Positions 42,185-48,830 of a stretch of 64,000 bases of DNA are shown one piece after another. Below the pieces are notes generated by a model. It did not search any database. It worked only from the letters and a program-made list of their open reading frames with translations, and was not told the origin of the DNA. The stretch comes from Actinophytocola sp963825445 (GTDB taxonomy: Bacteria > Actinomycetota > Actinomycetes > Mycobacteriales > Pseudonocardiaceae): NCBI GenBank assembly GCA_963825445.1, contig CAWGTM010000020.1, positions 496,001 to 560,000 of the forward strand, read 5' to 3'. The translations under genes were made by a program, and so were the position numbers. Position 1 is the stretch's first letter, and every line of letters begins with the position of its first letter.

Positions 42185-43078
42185 TCAGCCGGGCAGGATT
42201 TCGGTGGCGCACTTGACGAAGGCGCGGGTCACGGCCGTCTCGCGGCTCGTGTTCCACACCAGCGCGCTCTCCAGCGGCGCCAGGCCGTGCAGCGGGACCT
42301 GCGTGACGCCCGGATGGTGGAACGCGTCGGAGAAACCGGCGGTCGTGGGGTGGCAGATCACGCCGCGGGCGACGGCCGACAGCAGTGTCACCACGCCGTG
42401 GACCGTGTCCAGGACGATGCGCTTCGTGGGGCGACCGCTCGGGGTTCGCGGCGGGACCATCGCGTCGATGTGTTCGTCCGGGAGGCCGGGATACCGGCAC
42501 ATCACCAGGTCGCCCAGATCCTCGGCGTCCGCGTGGCCACGCCGCGCCAGCGGGTGGTCCTCCGGCACCAGCAGCGCGCGGTCCTGGCGGGCCAGCACCG
42601 GGCCGATGGTCAGTTCGGGTCGGGTCAGCGGCAGGTACACGGCACCCACGTCGAGCGCTCCGTCGCGGAGTTGGTCCAGGCAGCTGATCGTGGGACTGTC
42701 GTTCACCGACACCGTGCACAGCGGGTGCTCGGCCTCGAACCGCTGCATGATCTCGGTCAGGTGAGGGCCGCCGACCAGCATGCTGATCACCCCGAGCCGC
42801 AACACACCCGAGACGCCCCGCGTGCTGTCCCGCGCCGACGCGAACGCGCGCAGGATCTGGTCGTGGCCGGGCCGCAGGTCGTCGCGCAGCCGTTCTCCCA
42901 GCGGTGTCAGGGAAACCTGGCGACTGGTCCGCTCGAACAGCCGCCCGCCGACCCGACTTTCCAGCGCTCGCACGGTTTGGCTCACCCGAGCTTGTGACAG
43001 GTAGAGCCGCTCAGCCGTCCGGCCGAAGTGCAACTCGTCGGCCAGGGCCAAGAAGACCTCGATCTCCCGCCACTCCAC
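42185..43078 (-). CDS. LysR-family transcriptional regulator
   Basis: 297 residues. An N-terminal winged helix reads EIEVFLALADELHFGRTAERLYLSQARVSQTVRALESRVG, typical of LysR proteins. The effector domain follows (RLGVISMLVGGPHLTEIM and YRYPGLPDE-like region). It precedes the MFS gene and follows the GNAT gene by 12 bases, all leftward. Effector unknown. Confidence 0.88.
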   Translation of the reverse strand: MEWREIEVFLALADELHFGRTAERLYLSQARVSQTVRALESRVGGRLFERTSRQVSLTPLGERLRDDLRPGHDQILRAFASARDSTRGVSGVLRLGVISMLVGGPHLTEIMQRFEAEHPLCTVSVNDSPTISCLDQLRDGALDVGAVYLPLTRPELTIGPVLARQDRALLVPEDHPLARRGHADAEDLGDLVMCRYPGLPDEHIDAMVPPRTPSGRPTKRIVLDTVHGVVTLLSAVARGVICHPTTAGFSDAFHHPGVTQVPLHGLAPLESALVWNTSRETAVTRAFVKCATEILPG

Positions 43079-43090
43079 CGCCGGATTTTC

Positions 43091-43978
43091 TCACGTCCAG
43101 GTCATCATGACCGTGCGTTCGAAGTTGACGTAGCCGGCGCGGAGGAACGCGGCCGCCATGGGCGCGTTGCCGACGTCGGTGGCCGCCCGGATCCGCGGGG
43201 CGTCCTCGGCCACGAGGATCCGGGTGCCCTCGGCGAGGATGTCGTGGATGTACCCGTTGCCCCGATGCGAAGGCAGCACGGCGAGATAGCCGATCACGGG
43301 ACCGTAGTCGTTGCGGGCGGGTGTCACGAACCCCACGGGCTCGCCGTCCCGAACGGCCACCCGCCACCAGTCGCGTGGGCTGCGGTACTGCGCGAGTTCG
43401 TCCTCGAAGTGTCGGACGGCCACCTCCCGCGCGGGCATCCGGGTGAGGTCGTCGAGGCTGTGCGCGTCCAGCGTCCCGTCGAGGACCCGCGTCATCAGGT
43501 CGAGGATCTCGTCGGTGGAGTCGATCGGCCGGAACGTCAGGCGCCCCGACGGAGCGGGCACCGGCGTCCCGGGCCGCCACTCGAACCGCAGCCGTTCGAC
43601 GAACGGTCGGGCGCCCACCTGCGACAACACGGCCAGGAGGTCGTCGACCTCGCCGGTCTCCCGCCAGTTCGGCGGGACGCTGCGGAGGTACTTGGGCGGG
43701 CTGGTGGAAATGACGGACGGCATGGCCTCTCGCAGGAGGTGAACACCAGTGTTCACCTCCTCGGCATCGAGTATGTCCATCAAAATCGGCGTGTCCCGGC
43801 CCCACCAGGCGACCCTGGCCACCAGCCGGTCACCGCGCAGGGCCACCCACATCCACTCCGGCCGGCGGCGGCCGGCCGCCAGGTCGTCGGCCAGCTCGTC
43901 GTTGAGGACGTAGGGCAGCCGGTTGAACAGGTCGAGTTCGTCGGGCCCGGTGATGGGCCGCAGGATCAAGTCGCTCAA
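43091..43978 (-). CDS. GNAT-family N-acetyltransferase
   Basis: 295 residues, longer than a single GNAT. The N-terminal half reads like a second, degenerate GNAT domain (ILRPITGPDELDLFNRLPYVLND). The C-terminal half has the acetyl-CoA site IGYLAVLPSHRGNGYIHDIL and ends with NAPMAAAFLRAGYVNFERTVMM. First gene of a leftward GNAT-LysR-MFS group. Acetyl acceptor unknown. Confidence 0.8.
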   Translation of the reverse strand: MSDLILRPITGPDELDLFNRLPYVLNDELADDLAAGRRRPEWMWVALRGDRLVARVAWWGRDTPILMDILDAEEVNTGVHLLREAMPSVISTSPPKYLRSVPPNWRETGEVDDLLAVLSQVGARPFVERLRFEWRPGTPVPAPSGRLTFRPIDSTDEILDLMTRVLDGTLDAHSLDDLTRMPAREVAVRHFEDELAQYRSPRDWWRVAVRDGEPVGFVTPARNDYGPVIGYLAVLPSHRGNGYIHDILAEGTRILVAEDAPRIRAATDVGNAPMAAAFLRAGYVNFERTVMMTWT

Positions 43979-43988
43979 GCCACAAGAT

Positions 43989-44190
43989 CTACCCGATCGG
44001 CAGGTGCCCCGCGAGTCGATTTCCGTGCGTGGCGCGCTTCAGGTCGGCGATCGACCTGTCCACGAGGTCGCTCATCGCGCGCTCGGCGTCGACCGACTCT
44101 CGGCCGACGCCATCAGGTCCAGTTCGGCCAGCGCGCAGCGCGGTCAGGCTGACGTTCAGCTCCTCGCAGCGTCGGCAGGTCGAGGGTCAT
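43989..44190 (-). CDS. Small helical protein, unknown, frameshifted
   Basis: Starts MTLDLPTL at the ATG at 44190. After two frame changes the coding-like text continues through VSLTALRA and ends VDAERAMSDLVDRSIADLKRATHG...LPIG at the TAG at 43989. About 66 residues, helical, with no motif I recognise. It precedes the GNAT gene by 10 bases in the same direction. Confidence 0.4.
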
Positions 44191-44238
44191 GCCCTCCGGG
44201 CAGCTGGTCCCCGGCGCCGTGCGGTACGCGACACCGTG

Positions 44239-44253
44239 ACTGAACTGTTCAGT
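44239..44253. promoter_or_regulatory. Perfect 7-1-7 palindrome, operator candidate
   Basis: ACTGAAC-T-GTTCAGT is a perfect inverted repeat in the divergent gap between the small leftward gene and the LPMO gene. Its size suits a dimeric repressor such as a TetR-type protein. The regulator is unknown. Confidence 0.45.
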
Positions 44254-44287
44254 GCGGAATAGTCCACATCAATTACGCAAAGTTTCG

Positions 44288-44336
44288 TTGAAGTTTCGAT
44301 GAGTAACATCTACTCTGATTTCTGGGAGCGCTCCCA
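44288..44336 (+). promoter_or_regulatory. LPMO promoter with CebR-type operator
   Basis: TTGAAG (44288-44293), a 17-base spacer and TACTCT (44311-44316) form a promoter. TGGGAGCGCTCCCA (44323-44336) is a perfect 14-bp palindrome identical to the LacI-family CebR operator consensus that represses cellulose genes in streptomycetes. It sits on the expected transcription start. Confidence 0.78.
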
Positions 44337-44378
44337 TATCGATCAATGATGATCAGCGGAGAATGGAGGCTTCACCCA

Positions 44379-45038
44379 ATGCGCACGCGCACTCCCACCA
44401 GGTCCCGAGTCAGACGGCGCGGAGTACTGGTACTGGTCATCGCCGCGATGGCCAGCATGTTCGTCTGGACTCCGACGGCGTCGGCCCACGGCACCATCGT
44501 CAACCCGTCCACGCGCGCCTACCAGTGCTGGCAGGACTGGGGCAGCAATCACATGAGCCCGGTCATGCAGCAGCAGGACCCCATGTGCTGGCAGGCCTTC
44601 CAGGCCAACGCCGACACCATGTGGAACTGGATGAGCGCGCTGCGGGACGGTCTCGGCGGAAACTTCCAGGCGCGAACGCCCGACGGGCAGTTGTGCAGCA
44701 ACGGTCTCGCGCGCAACAACTCCCTGAACACCCCAGGGCCGTGGAAGGCCACCACTCTCGGCAACAACTTCACGATGCGGCTGTACGACCAGGCCAGTCA
44801 CGGCGCCGACTTCTTCCGGGTCTACGTCAGCAAGAACGGGTTCGACCCGACCACTCAGAGCCTCGGATGGGGGAATCTCGACTTCATCACGCAGACCGGC
44901 AGCTACCCGCCGGCGAGCAACATCTCGTTCAACGTCCAGACCTCCGGCTACCGGGGGAATCACATCGTCTTCACGATCTGGCAGGCCTCGCACCTCGACC
45001 AGGCCTACATGTGGTGCAGCAACGTGAACTTCGGCTGA
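44379..45038 (+). CDS. Secreted lytic polysaccharide monooxygenase (AA10)
   Basis: 219 residues. A signal peptide ends TPTASA, leaving histidine 37 as the first mature residue (HGTIVNPSTRAYQCW). That histidine and the one in YDQASHGADFF (about 141) form the copper histidine brace, and the usual aromatic lies in DQAYMWCSNVNFG. There is no added carbohydrate-binding module. The enzyme oxidatively cleaves crystalline chitin or cellulose; the CebR-type operator upstream favours cellulose (inference). The ATG at 44379 follows GGAGG at 9 bases. A shared terminator ends the gene. Confidence 0.9.
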   Translation: MRTRTPTRSRVRRRGVLVLVIAAMASMFVWTPTASAHGTIVNPSTRAYQCWQDWGSNHMSPVMQQQDPMCWQAFQANADTMWNWMSALRDGLGGNFQARTPDGQLCSNGLARNNSLNTPGPWKATTLGNNFTMRLYDQASHGADFFRVYVSKNGFDPTTQSLGWGNLDFITQTGSYPPASNISFNVQTSGYRGNHIVFTIWQASHLDQAYMWCSNVNFG

Positions 45039-45059
45039 GAACCGACAGTCCACGAACCT

Positions 45060-45091
45060 CTCGGCCCGGCGCGTTCTGGCGCCGGGCCGAG
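45060..45091. terminator. Bidirectional terminator between LPMO and lactonase genes
   Basis: CTCGGCCCGGCGC (45060-45072) pairs with GCGCCGGGCCGAG (45079-45091) around a six-base loop: a perfect 13-bp stem between two convergent stops. Confidence 0.8.
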
Positions 45092-45096
45092 ACGTG

Positions 45097-46080
45097 TCAC
45101 CGGAACACCACGCAGGTCGGCGTGCCCGTGGGATAGGGCACCGACTCGCCGCCCGTCAGGGGGAGCGACACCACCGCGTCCCCCTTCTGGGCCGCCACGA
45201 AGAACCGGTCGTCGGTCATCGTGAAGTGGCGGGGGAACGCGCCGCACGAGCGGTCGGCCATCGCCTTCGGTTCCGTGCCCGAGATGTCGAACTCCGTGAT
45301 CACGTCCGGGCCCCGGCTCGACAGGTACAGGCGATCCCCGGTGATCTCCAGGTGTGCCGGGTAGTTGACGCCCTCGAAGGTGCCGGCGGTCGCCGGGACC
45401 ACCGACACCGGCGTGAACGTGCCCGCCGGGCCCTCGCGCACCACCACCAGCGTCGCGGCCAGTTCGCCCGCCACGTACGCCAGATCGGTGCCCGGCCGGC
45501 GCAGCAGTTGACGCGGCCCGGTGCCCGGCGGCATGGCGGACACCGACAGCGGGGCCAGCGACCCGTCGGCGGCCAGCGTGTACGAACGGATCTCGTCGGT
45601 GCCCAGGTCCACCGCGCTCACGATCGACCCGCTCACCACGGCCATGTGCACGTGCGCGCTGCCCTGGCGGTCGGGCACCGGGCCGCTTCCGGTGTGGGTC
45701 ACCAGGTCCGTCCGGTCGGCGATCATGCCCTCGGCGGACAGCGCGAACACCGCCAGGCTGCCGCTCGAGTAGTTGCTGCACAGCAGGTGCCGGCCGTCGG
45801 GCGTCACGGTCAGGTGGCACGGGTCGGCGCCCCCGCTCGGCACGGACGCCACCGAGATCAGCGTGCCCGGATCGTCCGGTACGACCACCGTGATCTCGCC
45901 GTCCGCCGACTCGTTGGCCGCGTACAGCACGTCCAGCGTGGGATGCCAGGTGAGCCACGACGGCGACGACATGGCCAGTTCGCCGGCCGGGGTCAGGGTG
46001 CCGTCCTCGTGCCAGTACGTCCGGATCCCGTTGCCGTTCCCGGCGCCGGACGTGTAGCAGCCAACGCAGACCAGTTCCAT
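45097..46080 (-). CDS. Lactonase-family seven-bladed beta-propeller (6-phosphogluconolactonase type)
   Basis: 327 residues from the ATG at 46080. Propeller repeats begin VCVGCYTSGAGNGNGIRTY. WLTWHPTLDVLYAANES, LTVTPDGRHLLCSNYSSGS and DRLYLSSRGPDVITEFDI are typical of the Pgl/lactonase_10 family. It probably opens sugar lactones. The gene diverges from the SDR and galactonate dehydratase genes across 128 bases, a set that would fit oxidation of a sugar to its lactone, hydrolysis and dehydration. The earlier start at 46176 lacks family similarity. Confidence 0.82.
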   Translation of the reverse strand: MELVCVGCYTSGAGNGNGIRTYWHEDGTLTPAGELAMSSPSWLTWHPTLDVLYAANESADGEITVVVPDDPGTLISVASVPSGGADPCHLTVTPDGRHLLCSNYSSGSLAVFALSAEGMIADRTDLVTHTGSGPVPDRQGSAHVHMAVVSGSIVSAVDLGTDEIRSYTLAADGSLAPLSVSAMPPGTGPRQLLRRPGTDLAYVAGELAATLVVVREGPAGTFTPVSVVPATAGTFEGVNYPAHLEITGDRLYLSSRGPDVITEFDISGTEPKAMADRSCGAFPRHFTMTDDRFFVAAQKGDAVVSLPLTGGESVPYPTGTPTCVVFR

Positions 46081-46208
46081 GACGGTCACCGTACTCGGAG
46101 TCCTCACCAGGCATCCTGGCGCTGATCCTCCATTTCCGCGACGGCGCCGACCACGATCCCCGACGGTGGGGTTCACCAGATGGCCCTCTGAGTGTAGAAA
46201 GGTATTTC

Positions 46209-46913
46209 ATGTCGACGGAACGGTTGCGGTGCGCGGTGGTGTCCGGCGCGGCGTCGGGGATCGGCGCCGCGACCGTCCGCCGGTTGAGCGACGACGGGTA
46301 CGCGGTGGTCGGAGTGGATCTGGCCGGGGACGTGTCCGTGACCGGCGACGTGTCCGATCCGGACACCTGGCGGGTGGCGGTCGAGCGCGCCCACGAGCTG
46401 GCCGGCGGGGTCGACGCGCTGGTCAGCAACGCCGGGATGGTCATCCCGGGCGCACTGCACGAGCTGCGCCGCGAGGACTGGGACCGGCAGCTGGCGGTCA
46501 ACCTCACGGCCGCCTATCTCGGTCTCGGCGCGTGCCTGCCGACGCTGCGGGAGCGGTCCGGCGCGGTGGTGCTCGTGTCGTCCGTGCACGCCCACTTCGG
46601 GCTGCCCGGCCGGCCGGCGTACGCCGCCACGAAGGGCGCGCTCACCGCGCTCGCGCGGCAACTGGCCGTCGAGTACGGGCCCGCCGTGCGGGTGAACGCC
46701 GTGCTGCCCGGGCCGATCCTGACCGCCGCGTGGGACCGGATCGGGCAGGCGGACCGGGACCGCAGTGTGGCGGCCACGCCCGCCGGGCGGCTCGGGGACC
46801 CGGCCGAGGTGGCGTCGGCGATCGCGTTCCTGTGTTCGCCGGCCGCGTCGTTCGTCACCGGTGCCGAGCTGCTCGTCGACGGCGGCTGGTCGGCCGCGAA
46901 GGACTCGAGGTAG
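46209..46913 (+). CDS. Short-chain dehydrogenase/reductase
   Basis: 234 residues. The cofactor site is VVSGAASGIGAATVRRL, the structural motif is VSNAGMV, and the catalytic residues are serine in VVLVSSVHA and YAATK (tyrosine and lysine). It ends with the classical GAELLVDGGW. It starts the pair with the dehydratase gene, 8 bases apart, and may oxidise the sugar that the pathway degrades (inference). Confidence 0.87.
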   Translation: MSTERLRCAVVSGAASGIGAATVRRLSDDGYAVVGVDLAGDVSVTGDVSDPDTWRVAVERAHELAGGVDALVSNAGMVIPGALHELRREDWDRQLAVNLTAAYLGLGACLPTLRERSGAVVLVSSVHAHFGLPGRPAYAATKGALTALARQLAVEYGPAVRVNAVLPGPILTAAWDRIGQADRDRSVAATPAGRLGDPAEVASAIAFLCSPAASFVTGAELLVDGGWSAAKDSR

Positions 46914-46921
46914 GGGAACGA

Positions 46922-48070
46922 GTGAAGATCACGGACATCGAGACGTTTCTCGTGCCGCCGCGGTGGCTGTTCCTGAAGGTCAGCACCGACGAGGGGATCG
47001 TCGGCTGGGGTGAGCCGGTGGTCGAGGGGCGGGCCGAGACGGTCCGCGCGGCCGTGCACGAGATGGCCGACCTGGTGATCGGGAAGGACCCGCTGCGCAT
47101 CGAGGACCACTGGCAGGTGTTGCGGCGCGCGGGTTTCTACCGCGGCGGCCCCGTGCTCTCCAGCGCGCTGTCCGGCTACGACCACGCCTTCTGGGACATC
47201 GCCGGCAAGGTCCGACAGGCGCCGGTGCACGAGCTCCTCGGCGGACCCGTCCGCGACAAGGTCCGGGTGTACTCGTGGGTGGGTGGCGACCGTCCATCCG
47301 GGATCCACGACGCGGTGGCCGCGCAGGTGGCGGCCGGGTTCACGGCCGTGAAGATGAACGTGTCCGGGCCGATGGGACCGATCGCGTCACCGGCACAGGC
47401 CGACGCGGCGGTCGAACGGGCCCGGGAGGCGCGGGCCGCGCTCGGCCCGGACCGCGACCTGGCCATCGACTTCCACGGCCGGGTCTCGCCCGCCATGGCG
47501 CGCCGGCTCGTGCGGATGCTCGAAGAGGTACAGCCGATGTTCGTGGAGGAACCGATCCCGCCGGAGATCCAGGGGCCGGCGCTGGCTTCCGTCGTGTCGG
47601 CCTCGACGTTGCCGATCGCGCTCGGCGAGCGGCTGTACTCGCGGTGGGACTTCAAGGATGTGCTCGACGCGGGGGTGGCCGTGGTGCAGCCGGATCCCTC
47701 GCACGCCGGCGGGATCTCCGAGCTGCGGCGCATCGCGGCCATGGCCGAGGTGTACGGCGCGTCGCTCGCACCGCACTGTCCACTCGGGCCGATCTCACTC
47801 GCCGCCAGCCTGCAGGTCGCGTTCGCCACGCCGAACTTCCTGATCCAGGAACAGAGTGTGGGCATGCACTATCACGGCGGGGTCGAGCTGGCCGGCTACC
47901 TGACCGACCCGGCGCCGTTCGCGTTCACCGACGGGTACGTCGCCCGGCCGACCGGACCGGGGCTGGGCATCGAGATCGACGAGGCCGCCGTACGGCGGGC
48001 GGCCGAGACCGGACACGCCTGGCGCACGCCCGTGTGGCGCCACGAGGACGGTGGTCTGGCCGAGTGGTGA
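46922..48070 (+). CDS. dgoD: D-galactonate dehydratase-like enolase-superfamily enzyme
   Basis: 382 residues from GTG. Lysine-containing GFTAVKMNVSGPMG, the magnesium ligands in DLAIDFHGRV, FVEEPIPPE and ALGERLYSRWDF, and the histidine in APHCPLGPISLAAS match galactonate dehydratases of the mandelate-racemase branch. It would dehydrate D-galactonate to 2-keto-3-deoxygalactonate. Other aldonates are possible. No KDGal kinase or aldolase gene lies in the window. Confidence 0.85.
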   Translation: MKITDIETFLVPPRWLFLKVSTDEGIVGWGEPVVEGRAETVRAAVHEMADLVIGKDPLRIEDHWQVLRRAGFYRGGPVLSSALSGYDHAFWDIAGKVRQAPVHELLGGPVRDKVRVYSWVGGDRPSGIHDAVAAQVAAGFTAVKMNVSGPMGPIASPAQADAAVERAREARAALGPDRDLAIDFHGRVSPAMARRLVRMLEEVQPMFVEEPIPPEIQGPALASVVSASTLPIALGERLYSRWDFKDVLDAGVAVVQPDPSHAGGISELRRIAAMAEVYGASLAPHCPLGPISLAASLQVAFATPNFLIQEQSVGMHYHGGVELAGYLTDPAPFAFTDGYVARPTGPGLGIEIDEAAVRRAAETGHAWRTPVWRHEDGGLAEW

Positions 48071-48073
48071 GCC

Positions 48074-48245
48074 CGCGAGATCGCGGTTCCCGACCGCGAG
48101 ATCGCGGTTCTCTCGCGCGAGTTCGCGGTTGCGGTACCTGAGTTCGCGGTTCCCGACCGCGACATCGCGGTTGCCCGCCACGCATGCTCTCGGTTCCGGG
48201 CCGGCCTGGGCTCCTCACGCATGTCCTCGGACCCACGCCCGACTG
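48074..48245. repeat. 21-bp-period intergenic array, ATCGCGGTT type
   Basis: Five TCGCGGTT-like units begin at 48081, 48102, 48123, 48144 and 48165, each exactly 21 bases apart and all in one direction. The tail carries ACGCATG-CTCGG-type copies, also seen near 25.2 kb. It fills the gap between the convergent ends of dgoD and the next membrane-protein gene. No terminal inverted repeats like those at 15.5 kb were found. Confidence 0.65.
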
Positions 48246-48273
48246 TGGCGGAACCCGCCGGAGCGGTTGACCT

Positions 48274-48714
48274 TCAGACGGTGTGGGGCCAGCCGACCGG
48301 TGGTGGGCCCTCGACGCTGCCCGCCAGCCAGTCGCCCACCGTGGGGCGGGCCAGCATCGCCATCACTCCGCCGGCGATGACCGTGCCCACCAGGCCGGCC
48401 AGGCCGCCGCCCGCCACCACGACGATCAGTCCGTTGATGATGGCCAGCGTCTCGATCGCGTACACCGGGTAGCGCGCCCACTGCCGGCGCAGTGCCAGGA
48501 ACACCACGCACACCAGCAGCACCGCCGCGACCGTGTACGACACGTACAGCAGCGTGTACACCAGGCCGGAGTTCGCCACCTCCTGACCGTGGTCGAGGCG
48601 CGAGTCGATCTCATCCTGCAGCAGGTAGCCGGCGAACGCGTTGATCACCGCCTGCAGCACGAGGACCACCAGTACCACCCACAGCACACCGGGCATCCGT
48701 GTCTTCGTCGTCAT
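48274..48714 (-). CDS. Four-helix membrane protein, unknown
   Basis: 146 residues. Four hydrophobic helices are evident: GVLWVVLVVLVLQAVINAF, LVYTLLYVSYTVAAVLLVCVVF, YAIETLAIINGLIVVVAGG and GLVGTVIAGGVMAMLA. The ATG at 48714 is preferred to 48723. This resembles uncharacterised small actinomycete membrane proteins; no function is suggested by its neighbours. Confidence 0.65.
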   Translation of the reverse strand: MTTKTRMPGVLWVVLVVLVLQAVINAFAGYLLQDEIDSRLDHGQEVANSGLVYTLLYVSYTVAAVLLVCVVFLALRRQWARYPVYAIETLAIINGLIVVVAGGGLAGLVGTVIAGGVMAMLARPTVGDWLAGSVEGPPPVGWPHTV

Positions 48715-48830
48715 GGCTCGCACGCTAGGGCCGGGTGCTCGGGACCCCTCCCGCGCGCGGGGTTGACCCGTCCACCGGCAAGACCGACACTGTTGCGTAT
48801 CGCTCTACTCGTTCCGCAGGAAGAGACAGC

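Noticed and set aside
46079..46208. Sugar-responsive operator between the lactonase and SDR genes
   Set aside because: The divergent gap surely has promoters, but I found no convincing inverted repeat or -35/-10 pair.
47795..48236. Leftward frames with RSRFPT-type repeats at 48.1 kb
   Set aside because: Same effect of the 21-bp array; no ribosome site, and it overlaps the dgoD end.
25148..48245. CRISPR array interpretation of the regular repeats
   Set aside because: Units are 21 bp in total with no long direct repeat plus unique spacer, arms are inverted, and no cas genes are present.
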